The translations under genes were made by a program, and so were the position numbers. Positions 51,642-60,458 of a DNA stretch of 64,000 nt are shown here, in pieces (the first letter of the stretch is position 1; each line of letters begins with the position of its first letter). Under the pieces are notes generated by a model. It saw nothing but the letters and a program-made list of their open reading frames with translations, was not told the DNA's origin and made no database searches. The stretch is from Burkholderiales bacterium (GTDB lineage: Bacteria > Pseudomonadota > Gammaproteobacteria > Burkholderiales > Usitatibacteraceae), in NCBI GenBank assembly GCA_025360815.1, contig JANYBL010000005.1, forward strand, positions 1 to 64,000. The letters are read 5' to 3'.

Positions 51642-52559
51642 ATGCACGTTACTTTCCGTCAACTCAAAGTATTCGAAGCGGTTGCTCGCCACCTCAATTT
51701 AACCCGCGCAGCGGAGGAGCTGCATCTCACACAGCCCACCGTATCGATGCAGGTCAAAGAGCTTTGCAACTCAATCGGCATGCCGCTGTTTGAGCAGGTG
51801 GGGCGCAAAACATTTCTCACCGATGCGGGACGTGAATTGCAAACCACGACCCATGAGTTATTCGATTCATGGGATCGTTTTGAGATGTCGATCAACAATC
51901 TGCAGGGCCTCAGGCGCGGCAAGCTGCGTATCGCGATTGTTTCCACGGCTAAATATTTTATCCCGCGCTTACTGGGGGAGTTTAGCCGCCGCTATCCGGA
52001 AGTAGAAGTAGCCATCGAGGTGCTGAATCGTGACCGCGTCATCGAGCGGTTGAATGCCAATCAGGATGATCTTTACATTATGGGTATGCCGCCAGTCGGG
52101 ACTCATTCAGGCAAGCAATATACGGTCGAGCCATTTTTAGAAAACCCGCTGGTCGTGATAGCGCCGACCAGCCATCCGCTTGCACGGCAACAACATATCC
52201 CTCTCAAACGCCTTGCCAAAGAGCGTTTTATTCAACGTGAAAAAGGCTCTGGCACCAGGCTCTCCGCTGAACGCTTTTTTGAAGAGCACCAAATCGCGCT
52301 CGATATGAAAATGGAGTTAGGGACCAACGAGGCAGTTGTGCAGGGCGTAGCGGGTGGTTTGGGCTTGGCGGTGCTCTCAGAACATGCCGTGGGGAATCGC
52401 GCACGCGGCGAGGGGATTGTCGTGTTGGATGTGCAGAATTTTCCTGTTAAGCGTTGGTGGTATATCGTCGAGCCAGAGGGAAAGAAGCTCTCGGTGGTGG
52501 CGCAGGCGTTCAGGGAACATTTGCTGGCATATAAGACATCAAAAAACAGCGAAAAATAA
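51642..52559 (+). CDS. LysR-family transcriptional regulator, CbbR-like
   Basis: 305 residues. The winged helix-turn-helix FRQLKVFEAVARHLNLTRAA and LHLTQPTVSMQVKEL occupy the first 60 residues. The effector domain follows (GKLRIAIVSTAKYFIPRLLG, EVAIEVLNRDRVIERLNANQ, NEAVVQGVAGGLGLAVLSEH). This is the CbbR branch, which senses NADPH or RuBP-like metabolites. No Rubisco or Calvin cycle gene lies in the window, so the target is unknown. ATG at 51642 is the only good start. Followed by tRNA-Ser after 86 bases. Confidence 0.9.
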   Translation: MHVTFRQLKVFEAVARHLNLTRAAEELHLTQPTVSMQVKELCNSIGMPLFEQVGRKTFLTDAGRELQTTTHELFDSWDRFEMSINNLQGLRRGKLRIAIVSTAKYFIPRLLGEFSRRYPEVEVAIEVLNRDRVIERLNANQDDLYIMGMPPVGTHSGKQYTVEPFLENPLVVIAPTSHPLARQQHIPLKRLAKERFIQREKGSGTRLSAERFFEEHQIALDMKMELGTNEAVVQGVAGGLGLAVLSEHAVGNRARGEGIVVLDVQNFPVKRWWYIVEPEGKKLSVVAQAFREHLLAYKTSKNSEK

Positions 52560-52645
52560 TCAATAACATCGAAAAAGCAGGGAAATTTTTTAATTTTTCG
52601 ATGCTGCTCGTCATCGCATGTCCAAAATGATAAAATATGTATTCT

Positions 52646-52735
52646 GGAAGGTTGGCCGAGTGGTTTAAGGCACCGGTCTTGAAAACCGGCGAGGGCGCGA
52701 GTCTTCCGTGAGTTCGAATCTCACATCTTCCGCCA
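52646..52735 (+). tRNA. tRNA-Ser(UGA)
   Basis: A class II tRNA of 90 bases. The acceptor stem GGAAGGT pairs with ATCTTCC, with G and encoded CCA at the end. The anticodon arm CCGGT-CTTGAAA-ACCGG presents TGA, giving serine. A long variable arm (GAGGGCGCGAGTCTTCC region) and the T arm TGAG-TTCGAAT-CTCA complete the fold. A terminator follows 36 bases later. Confidence 0.97.
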
Positions 52736-52770
52736 GATTCGTATCCAAAGTAGTTCGAAGAAATCCCAAA

Positions 52771-52797
52771 ACCCCCAGTCCTCACTGGGGGTTTTTG
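52771..52797 (+). terminator. Rho-independent terminator of tRNA-Ser
   Basis: CCCCCAGT and ACTGGGGG form an 8-bp stem around a four-base loop followed by a T-run. Confidence 0.9.
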
Positions 52798-52916
52798 TTT
52801 TTGGCTTTTTTGTACCTGTTCTGCCGTCCTATTTGAGGTTATGGCAGCGCTGATTAAATTTTGTCGCGGGGACTCCTAGTCCTAACGTAACGATTTTTGT
52901 GTATCGATTTTCTGGG

Positions 52917-54353
52917 TCAAACAGCCGACTCAAATAAATCTTCATGAACGGGCACTGCGCACTTTGTCTTCCCAAACGCATGGCCTTGTCTCAGGCGCTT
53001 AGCTAATATTTTATAAATATCCGCATCGAATTCTGCATCGATTTTCGTTGTCGCCATGTTCGCAACTAAATCGGCTAGTTCTGCATCGTTTTTTGCTGTG
53101 CCGCGATACAACCAATTCTCAAAAATATGTATGTGTTCCCATCCATGCTCAGGGTGCGTTTCATGTAATGTTATCGCGCCGTCAACCGGCCAAGCTGCAA
53201 ATCGGTGTTCAGCCAATGCCGTTAACAGCCGCAAGTTATGTTGCATCAGACTCTCTTGCCCGACGCAATAGCCTTTGCATTTTTTTAGTTGGTAGTTAAA
53301 GCAAGGACCGACGTGCTTTTTTGTCGCATGGGAGCACAAGCCGTACTCGGTTGCTATCGCGTCAATTGCGGCTTTGGCGCTGGCTTTGGTGGTGAATGGC
53401 CCATATAAATATGATGCCGATTGTTGCGCGAAGTCGACTTCCGTCGCCTTCAGAATCTCAACTGGTTTGGTTAGATCAATCAGCCGAATAAATGCCAACC
53501 CTTGGTTGCGCCGTAGCTTGTGGTTTCGTAAAGGCATTAGGGTCTTGACCAGTTGGGCTTCACGCAACAACGCGCCCAGTTCACCTGCGGTTTCCTCATA
53601 ATCAATTCGCATTAATTCGACCGATAAGCGTTGATCGTTGGCGCTGCGATGATCACTGGAAAAATGAGAGCGAACACGTGTGCGAATATTATTGCCTTTG
53701 CCAATGTAGATCGGCAAATCATTGACCCCGTAAAATGTATAAACCCCTGGCCCTTCTGGCAAGCCATCGAGCGCACCGGGCAGCAGCTGGGGCGGCAAGC
53801 TCGGTATTTTGAGCAGGGTTTTGATGGCGCTCGCGATTTCTACGGCCGGGTAATCGCGTTTCACCACCTCCATGAATTGCTGGACGGCGCGAGCGTCGCC
53901 CAATGCCCGGTGACGGTCTGCATAGTTGAGTAAATATCGATCCCGTAGTGCATCAAGTGAATGCGAGCGCTCATCAGGGTAGAGTCTTCTGGAAAGCCTG
54001 ACTGTGCAAAGCACCTCGGCGGTAAATGCCATGCCGACACGCCGAAATTCGTTTTTGATAAAACCATAATCAAAGCGGGCGTTATGCGCCACAAACACAT
54101 GTTTGTTTAAACGGCGATGCACTTCTGTCGCTACTTCCCGAAACTTCGGTGCATCGCGCACCATGTCAGGATTGATGCCCGTGAGCCACTGAATCTCAAC
54201 TGGAATCGCACATTCGGGATTAATGAGCGTGGCCCATTCGTCAACGACCTTACCGTCTACAACAGTCAGAATCGCAATCTCGGTAACGCGGTCCGCCGTG
54301 GCCGTCATGCCAGTGGTTTCGGTGTCGATGATGGCGAAGGGGATGGGGAACAT
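52917..54353 (-). CDS. DnaQ-like exonuclease fused to a UvrC-type GIY-YIG nuclease (Cho-like)
   Basis: About 478 residues. The N-terminal exonuclease has AIIDTETTGMTATADRVTE, HNARFDYGF and HRALGDARA, so the DEDDh residues are present. A GIY-YIG endonuclease follows (~195-275): GPGVYTFYGVNDLPIYIGKG, then RTRVRSHF. A Cys cluster (GLCSHATKKHVGPCFNYQL, then KKCKGYCVG) resembles UvrC/Cho. Fusions of these two domains are known in other bacteria. The ATG at 54353 is used; the longer frame to 54488 reads through a purine-rich low-complexity region and is rejected. It is divergent from imuA, with the SOS box between, so it may be SOS controlled. Probable role: nucleotide excision or repair of bulky lesions. 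Confidence 0.9.
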   Translation of the reverse strand: MFPIPFAIIDTETTGMTATADRVTEIAILTVVDGKVVDEWATLINPECAIPVEIQWLTGINPDMVRDAPKFREVATEVHRRLNKHVFVAHNARFDYGFIKNEFRRVGMAFTAEVLCTVRLSRRLYPDERSHSLDALRDRYLLNYADRHRALGDARAVQQFMEVVKRDYPAVEIASAIKTLLKIPSLPPQLLPGALDGLPEGPGVYTFYGVNDLPIYIGKGNNIRTRVRSHFSSDHRSANDQRLSVELMRIDYEETAGELGALLREAQLVKTLMPLRNHKLRRNQGLAFIRLIDLTKPVEILKATEVDFAQQSASYLYGPFTTKASAKAAIDAIATEYGLCSHATKKHVGPCFNYQLKKCKGYCVGQESLMQHNLRLLTALAEHRFAAWPVDGAITLHETHPEHGWEHIHIFENWLYRGTAKNDAELADLVANMATTKIDAEFDADIYKILAKRLRQGHAFGKTKCAVPVHEDLFESAV

Positions 54354-54489
54354 GGACTTGATTGATGAAGAACCAAAGTACAAAAGTACAAAAGGACAAA
54401 AGTGAAAAAGTGAAAAAAAGGGAAAAAAAGGGAAAACGGAAAAATGGCAAAAAACAAAGGGAAAAAATGACGGGTTAGCTTGCATCAAA

Positions 54490-54509
54490 AACTGTATTTA
54501 TGTACAGTA
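54490..54509. promoter_or_regulatory. LexA binding site (SOS box)
   Basis: AACTGTATTTATGTACAGTA contains CTGT-N8-ACAG at 54492-54507, the Gram-negative LexA consensus, with both half-sites perfect. It lies 67 bases before the imuA ATG and 137 bases before the start of the divergent exonuclease gene. It should repress imuA-imuB-dnaE2 and perhaps both directions. Confidence 0.9.
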
Positions 54510-54576
54510 TATTAAATTCTAGTAAAACTCAATGCATCTTAAATTGATCCAATCCCACCCGAAATAACTGCCAGCC

Positions 54577-55449
54577 ATGCATTCGCAAGCCAATATTGAT
54601 GAAATCCTCAAGCATCCCGCCATATGGCGCATCGGCCAAATGCCGGTTAGTGTGAAGGACGGTATCCCAACAGGGCATTCGATATTGGATGCACTACTAC
54701 CCTCGCACGGCTGGACGCAAGGTGAGCTGACCGAAATTCTCACCAATGAGCAAGGCATTGGCGAGTTGTTGTTGATGGCGCCCGCCATTCGGCAGGTCAC
54801 ACAAGCCGGACGTAGTGTGATCTTGATTGCGCCACCGTATTTACCGTACCCGATGGCAATCGAATCATTGGGCGTTCGCCTAAATCGAGTGGTGCTCATT
54901 CAGGCCGATGGTGAAGAGCGGCTATGGGCGACGGAGCAGGCAGCAAGGTCTGGCGCCTGCGGTATGGTTATTACCTGGAGCGGCGCTAACAGAAAAGAAT
55001 GGTGCTATCCGGCCTTGCGGCGCTTACAAGTCGCCGCTAGTAACGGCAATACTGCGTTAATGGCCTACCGGCCCGCCAACGCGATGTTGGATGCATCGCC
55101 TGCGCCTACCCGATTGGTGGTTCTGGCACAACAGGGTATGTTGCAAATAAAAATCGCAAAACGGCGTGGTGCGTTACTGGCTGAAACGATTAGTTTGAAT
55201 CTGCATACGCCGCACTGGCAGCGACGCACAGTTCAACATAACCGTGAAATTGAGGTTGCCCAACAAGCTGCACAAAAAGCCGCACAACAGCCCGCGCAAG
55301 CAGCCTTACAAGAGCGACGCGGCCAATTCCGACAAGATGCCGTGATTAATAGAACACCAGTTTCTATCTTGGCTACAGTGCAACCAGCTTTGCAACCGGC
55401 TGCACGTCCACCTGTACTTCCACCTGAACATCCGTCTAGTGCGCGATAG
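54577..55449 (+). CDS. imuA: Translesion synthesis accessory protein ImuA
   Basis: 290 residues related to RecA/SulA. HPAIWRIGQMPVSVKDGIPTGH and GWTQGELTEILTNEQGIGEL match the family. It is the first gene of the SOS-induced mutasome with ImuB and DnaE2. A Walker A motif is not preserved, as in other ImuA proteins. The C-terminal ~75 residues have Gln/Ala tetrapeptide repeats (QQAA, QKAA, QQPA at 55261-55296), another 12-bp tandem array. ImuB begins eight bases after its stop. ATG 54577 leaves normal spacing after the SOS box. Confidence 0.92.
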   Translation: MHSQANIDEILKHPAIWRIGQMPVSVKDGIPTGHSILDALLPSHGWTQGELTEILTNEQGIGELLLMAPAIRQVTQAGRSVILIAPPYLPYPMAIESLGVRLNRVVLIQADGEERLWATEQAARSGACGMVITWSGANRKEWCYPALRRLQVAASNGNTALMAYRPANAMLDASPAPTRLVVLAQQGMLQIKIAKRRGALLAETISLNLHTPHWQRRTVQHNREIEVAQQAAQKAAQQPAQAALQERRGQFRQDAVINRTPVSILATVQPALQPAARPPVLPPEHPSSAR

Positions 55450-55457
55450 GTTTTGCG

Positions 55458-57068
55458 ATGTTGTGGATTGCCTTATACCTACCCGAGTTGCCTCTGCAAT
55501 TAGCGTTGCGCTCGCAGCCGGTTAGCAAAAGTGAAAGCGAAACTGAGCCAGAATTCCAGCAGCTATCTCAACAGCCATTAGTCGTTTCAACCGGCCCCGA
55601 CAACCGGCCTATTGTTCAGGCGGCAAACGACACCGCCCAAGCAGTTGGAATTCAAGCCGGTATCTCGATTGCGTCAGCACGTGCATTGACGTTCAAAGGC
55701 CAAACGCTGCGTGTTGTTGCAAGACATATAGGTCATGAGCAGGAGGCCGTGAATAACCTTGCAGGATGGGCAGGCCAGTTCACGCCGTCCGTCTCGGTGA
55801 AAGACGCGGAAGGTTTATTGTTAGAAGTGGCATCCACGTTGCGACTGCACCAGGGGCTTGCGATGCTCTTAGGCCAGATTCGGCGCGGTGTTAAAGCCTT
55901 GGGTTATCGCGCCGCAATGGGGGTCGCGCCGACCCCGCTAGCCGCATGGCTATTTGCAAAAGCGCGGCATCAAGGTTTTGAAATACGGGTTTGCCAGAAT
56001 CGGTTTGAATTGGAATCGCGGGTCGCTAACTTGCCGATCGGCCTGCTCGATTGGCCTACAGCGGTTATCAGCACGCTAACGGGCTTGGGCATTAAACGGA
56101 TTGCTGATTGCTTGGCGCTGCCGCCTGATGGGTTCACAAAACGCTTCGGTGCCCCACAATGGTTTGACCTGCAACGATTATTGGCGAGATTACCCGATCC
56201 GCGCCGTTATTATCTGCCACCTGATACTTACCAGGCGCGTGCCGAGTTTGGCTTCGAGCTCAACGATGCGATGACGCTGTTGTTTCCCTTAAAGCGATTG
56301 TTGGTTGAGATGGAAGGATTCTTGCGCGGTCGGGGTGCGGGCGTACTGGATTACGCCATTACCTTGCATCATGCCCACCGCAGTCAAACATCAATCCGGA
56401 TTCGTATTGCCAAGGTAGAGCGGCAAAACGACCGGCTAGCGGTACTTGCGCGGGAACATTTGATAAACCTCCCTTTATCCGACACCGTAACCGCACTCTC
56501 GATTCAAGTAGATCGGTTACAGCCGTATCAAGAAGTGAGCGAAAGCTGGTTACCCGATCCACAACAACAGCCTGATAGTTGGTTTCGCCTGCTCGATAAA
56601 CTCACCGCCCGCTTGGGCGCAGATAACGTGGTGCAGCTACGAGCGGTTGAGGATCATCGGCCAGAGGAAAGTTGGACGGCGAGTGCGGCTAATATTTCAG
56701 TGGTTACTAAAGCACTTATTAAAAACCCCACTAAAACATCCGCAAAAACCGCACGTCTCAGCCAAGCGCTTTCGACACCCTTAGCACCACGCCCACTGTT
56801 TTTGCTTAATACACCACGAAAATTATTGCTTGAGCAAGGCCAGCCGCGTTGCCATGGCGCGATTCACCTTATCAGCGGTCCCGAATGCATTGAATCTGGC
56901 TGGTGGGACGGGCGCCCCGCCGCTCGCGATTACTTTGTGGGACGCAACCCGCATGGCGAGACGATGTGGTTATTTATAAATCACCACAACGCTGATCCCG
57001 GTAACCATACCAACGCCCATACCAGCAACGCACATGCTGATTGGTATTTGCATGGCTACTTTGCCTAG
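55458..57068 (+). CDS. imuB: Y-family-like polymerase ImuB (mutasome scaffold)
   Basis: 536 residues, Y-family polymerase fold without polymerase activity in known cases. The N-terminus MLWIALYLPELPLQLAL lacks the YxDxxxF acidic motif, as expected for ImuB. The helix-hairpin-helix region LTGLGIKRIADCLALPPDGF and RYYLPPDTYQARAEFGFELN are conserved. A Glu/Ser-rich insert follows the first 20 residues (SKSESETEPEFQQ). I do not see a convincing QLxLF clamp-binding peptide, which should be looked for. It is a likely partner of DnaE2 and the beta clamp in error-prone synthesis. Confidence 0.92.
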   Translation: MLWIALYLPELPLQLALRSQPVSKSESETEPEFQQLSQQPLVVSTGPDNRPIVQAANDTAQAVGIQAGISIASARALTFKGQTLRVVARHIGHEQEAVNNLAGWAGQFTPSVSVKDAEGLLLEVASTLRLHQGLAMLLGQIRRGVKALGYRAAMGVAPTPLAAWLFAKARHQGFEIRVCQNRFELESRVANLPIGLLDWPTAVISTLTGLGIKRIADCLALPPDGFTKRFGAPQWFDLQRLLARLPDPRRYYLPPDTYQARAEFGFELNDAMTLLFPLKRLLVEMEGFLRGRGAGVLDYAITLHHAHRSQTSIRIRIAKVERQNDRLAVLAREHLINLPLSDTVTALSIQVDRLQPYQEVSESWLPDPQQQPDSWFRLLDKLTARLGADNVVQLRAVEDHRPEESWTASAANISVVTKALIKNPTKTSAKTARLSQALSTPLAPRPLFLLNTPRKLLLEQGQPRCHGAIHLISGPECIESGWWDGRPAARDYFVGRNPHGETMWLFINHHNADPGNHTNAHTSNAHADWYLHGYFA

Positions 57069-57148
57069 GGTCTAAGGTACGCCACCTAAAGAACTCCACC
57101 CAAAGAACACACCTGCCGCAACCCGGCGCTTAATTAAAAATATCGATC

Positions 57149-60100
57149 ATGCTGCCCAGTTATGCCGAGCTACATTGCCTTACCAATTACACTTTTTTAC
57201 GTGGTGCATCACACGCCGAAGAATTGGTGCGGCAAGCGTGGAAGTTGGGCTATTCGGCATTGGCGATTACGGACGAATGCTCGATGGCCGGTGTGGTGCG
57301 GGCGCATGTGGAAGCAAAAGCGTTAGGTCTCAATTTACTCATTGGTAGTGAGTTTAATTTGATCGATGGCTTAAAACTCGTCATCATCGCCATGAATGTG
57401 AATGGCTACGGTAATTTGTGTGAGCTGATTACTTTGGCGCGGGGACGCTCTGAGAAGGGGCAATATCAGCTTGTATGCGACGACTTGCCAAAAGCCATTG
57501 ATGATTGCCTGTTGCTTTGGTGTCCCAATATCCATCATCCCCAGCATATTGAGCAAGCTCAGGTTCAGGCATTATGGCTCGCCACCCATTTTTTAAGCCG
57601 TTGCTGGATTGCTGTTGAGCTTTTACGCGGCGCTGACGATGAACACAAATTGCACACATTGCGAGAACTCGGCAAAGAAACCGGGCTGCGATTATTGGCC
57701 GCCGGTGATGTTCATATGCATGCCCGCAAGCGCCGTCATTTGCAGGATGTCGCAACGGCTATTCGCCTCAATAAGCCGGTTGCAGAATGTGGGACTGCGT
57801 TGTATCCCAATGGTGAACGCTATCTGCGCTCTATTGGTCGTTTGGGCAAGGTGTACCCACCGGACTTGCTGATTGAAACCGTGGCATTTGCAAGACGCTG
57901 CAAATTTAGTTTGTCCGAAATAAAGTACGAGTATCCCGAAGAGATCGTGCCAGCGGGCGAGTCGCCGACCTCATATTTGCGAGATCTCACCTATCAGGGC
58001 GTAAAAACGCGGTATCCCGATGGTCTCCCCGACAAGGTACATAAAACTATCGAATATGAGTTGGAATTGATTGCCGAGATGCAATACGAGCCGTACTTTC
58101 TGACCGTATACGACATCGTTCGCTTCGCCCGCAGCAGAAACATTTTATGTCAAGGTCGCGGTTCAGCGGCCAATTCAGCGGTCTGTTATTGCCTAGGTAT
58201 CACTGAGGTTGACCCCAGCCGGATGCAGGTATTGTTTGAACGGTTCATTTCGCGCGAACGCAACGAACCACCGGATATTGATGTGGATTTTGAGCATGAA
58301 CGACGCGAAGAGGTGATGCAGTATTTGTTCACCAAATACGGGCGGGATCGCGCAGCCATCACCGCCACGGTCGCCACTTATCATTACAAAGGGGCTATGC
58401 GTGATGTGGGCAAGGCGCTAGGTTTTTCATTAGATCAAGTCGATAAACTTTCAGCTGCAATGACATTACGCTTTGAGCCGGGCGTGCCTACAGAGCGATT
58501 GATTGAGGCAGGCTTTGATCCTGATAACGCCAAGGTGCAGCAGTTGTTGCAACTGGTGTCAGAGATTCGTTCATTCCCCCGTCATCAGTCGCAACACTCT
58601 GGCGGCTTTGTTTTGGATAACCGCAAGCTCACGCGCTTGGTGCCCGTTGAGCCTGCGCGGATGGACGGCCGCACCATCATTCAGTGGGATAAGTACGACC
58701 TAGATGCACTGGGGTTGATGAAGGTGGATGTGTTGGCGCTGGGCATCATGACTTGCATACGAAAATCGATGGATTTGATGAACGATTTTGCGGGTCAATT
58801 TGCTGCCGCAAACTCAACCTATAAGGCAATGACGATCCAAGACATTCCAAGCGAAGACTCCAAGGTTTACGACATGCTTTGCGCGGCCGATACAATTGGC
58901 TTGTTTCAGGTAGAAAGCCGTGCGCAAATGGCGCGGCTGCCCACCTTAAAGCCACGCACTTTTTACGACATCGTGGTGCAGGTCGCGATTGTTCGTCCTG
59001 GCCCAATCAAGGGTGGCATGGTGCATCCTTATCTGAATCGGCGCTCTGGGAAGGAGCCGGTTACGTATCCGTCCGATGACATCAAATTTATTTTGGAGCG
59101 TACGCTAGGGGTAACGATTTTTCAGGAGCAAGTGATGGCAATTGCCATTTCCGCGGCGGGCTTCACGCCGGGCGAGGCGGATATGTTGCGCCGGGCGATG
59201 GCAGCCTGGAAACGTAAAGGGGGACTCGAACCCTTTCGCGACAAGCTGATTGCAGGGATGTTGTTGCGGGGGTATCAGCAAAGTTATGCGGAGCAGATTT
59301 TTGAGATGGTGAAAGGGTTTGGGGAATATGGTTTTCCGGAAAGCCATGCGGCCAGTTTTGCCCTGCTGGTGTATGTGTCAGCCTGGTTGAAATGTTATCA
59401 CCCGGCGGCATTTGCGGCAGGCTTGTTGAACAGTATGCCGATGGGCTTCTATCGCCCAGCGCAGATTATTTATGATGCGCAGCGGCATGGAGTAGAGGTT
59501 TATCCGGTCGATGTAATGGCCAGCGATTGGCATTCCAGTTTGCTTCCCGACAAGAATGGCAGGCCTGCCATTCGGCTGGGATTGAAAGAAATAAAAGGTT
59601 TGTCTGCAACCGGCGGGCAACGATTAACCGATGCACGAAAGCAGCAAGCATTTGTGGATGTGGATGACATCAAAGAACGTGCCTTGCTGGATGCGAGGGA
59701 TATGCACGCTTTGGCGGAGTCGGATGCCTTTAAAACATTAGCCGGGCATCGCCGTACCGCGTTGTGGCAAACATTGGGAACAGAAATGCCGACGCGATTG
59801 TTGAAAGGCGCAAAACAAACTGAACGGCAAATATCGCTATTACCAAAAACGGAAGGCGAAGAAGTCTTGGCCGATTACGGTCGGATTGGACTGACACTAC
59901 GGGCGCATCCCTTGAAACTATTGCGACCCAGACTCAAAGGTTTGAAGCTGCAAGCCTCTGATGAATTACAAAACGCCCGGCAAGGCCAGATCGTACGGAC
60001 GACTGGGATTGTGATTAACCGGCAACGTCCTGATACGGCAGCAGGTGTGACGTTTGTGACGTTAGAAGATGAGTTCGGTTTGATCAACATCACCGTTTGG

Positions 60101-60268
60101 CGGACGATTGCTGAGCGACAGGTGGTGGAGCTTACACAATCACATTTGATGACAGTCTATGGGGTGATTGATCGTAATGAATCGACGGTTTATGTGGTCG
60201 CGGGGCGGCTGGTAAACCACAATGATTTGCTGGGTGGGTTGGTGACGAGTAGTCGGGACTTTAGGTAG
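57149..60268 (+). CDS. dnaE2: Error-prone DNA polymerase DnaE2 (ImuC)
   Basis: 1039 residues. PHP domain at the N-terminus (AELHCLTNYTFLRGASHAEE), then the polymerase core with CQGRGSAANSAVCYCLGITE and PPDIDVDFEHERREEVMQYL, carrying catalytic Asp residues. SQHSGGFVLDN and VQVAIVRPGPIKGGMVHPYL are present. The C-terminal OB fold is GQIVRTTGIVINRQRP. DnaE2 lacks the beta-binding features of DnaE1 and works with ImuA/ImuB. The gene is 80 bases downstream of imuB on the same strand. The start at ATG 57149 gives the normal family N-terminus. Confidence 0.96.
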   Translation: MLPSYAELHCLTNYTFLRGASHAEELVRQAWKLGYSALAITDECSMAGVVRAHVEAKALGLNLLIGSEFNLIDGLKLVIIAMNVNGYGNLCELITLARGRSEKGQYQLVCDDLPKAIDDCLLLWCPNIHHPQHIEQAQVQALWLATHFLSRCWIAVELLRGADDEHKLHTLRELGKETGLRLLAAGDVHMHARKRRHLQDVATAIRLNKPVAECGTALYPNGERYLRSIGRLGKVYPPDLLIETVAFARRCKFSLSEIKYEYPEEIVPAGESPTSYLRDLTYQGVKTRYPDGLPDKVHKTIEYELELIAEMQYEPYFLTVYDIVRFARSRNILCQGRGSAANSAVCYCLGITEVDPSRMQVLFERFISRERNEPPDIDVDFEHERREEVMQYLFTKYGRDRAAITATVATYHYKGAMRDVGKALGFSLDQVDKLSAAMTLRFEPGVPTERLIEAGFDPDNAKVQQLLQLVSEIRSFPRHQSQHSGGFVLDNRKLTRLVPVEPARMDGRTIIQWDKYDLDALGLMKVDVLALGIMTCIRKSMDLMNDFAGQFAAANSTYKAMTIQDIPSEDSKVYDMLCAADTIGLFQVESRAQMARLPTLKPRTFYDIVVQVAIVRPGPIKGGMVHPYLNRRSGKEPVTYPSDDIKFILERTLGVTIFQEQVMAIAISAAGFTPGEADMLRRAMAAWKRKGGLEPFRDKLIAGMLLRGYQQSYAEQIFEMVKGFGEYGFPESHAASFALLVYVSAWLKCYHPAAFAAGLLNSMPMGFYRPAQIIYDAQRHGVEVYPVDVMASDWHSSLLPDKNGRPAIRLGLKEIKGLSATGGQRLTDARKQQAFVDVDDIKERALLDARDMHALAESDAFKTLAGHRRTALWQTLGTEMPTRLLKGAKQTERQISLLPKTEGEEVLADYGRIGLTLRAHPLKLLRPRLKGLKLQASDELQNARQGQIVRTTGIVINRQRPDTAAGVTFVTLEDEFGLINITVWRTIAERQVVELTQSHLMTVYGVIDRNESTVYVVAGRLVNHNDLLGGLVTSSRDFR

Positions 60269-60458
60269 TGCGGATTCAAGTTGGAAGCGCAACAGAGTGT
60301 TTTATCGAGGAAGTTTGGGACAGTTCAAAAAGACATCGAGTAGCCTTAAAAAATAAACGACGCGGCTTTGCAGCGTGATTTCAGGTGACAATGCAGTTCT
60401 GCCGCTAATATCTTTTGCTACAACTTATTGCTAAATTTATCGTTAAACATGAGGGGCC

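Noticed and set aside
51642-52559. CO2-fixation locus because of the CbbR-like regulator
   Set aside because: No Rubisco or Calvin-cycle genes are present, so only the regulator family is claimed.
52646-52916. Integrated element next to tRNA-Ser
   Set aside because: No integrase and no repeat of the tRNA 3' end was found; the gene is followed directly by its terminator and a repair gene.
54354-54488. N-terminal extension of the exonuclease gene
   Set aside because: The extension is Phe-rich sequence encoded by a purine-rich low-complexity stretch; the family N-terminus begins at ATG 54353.
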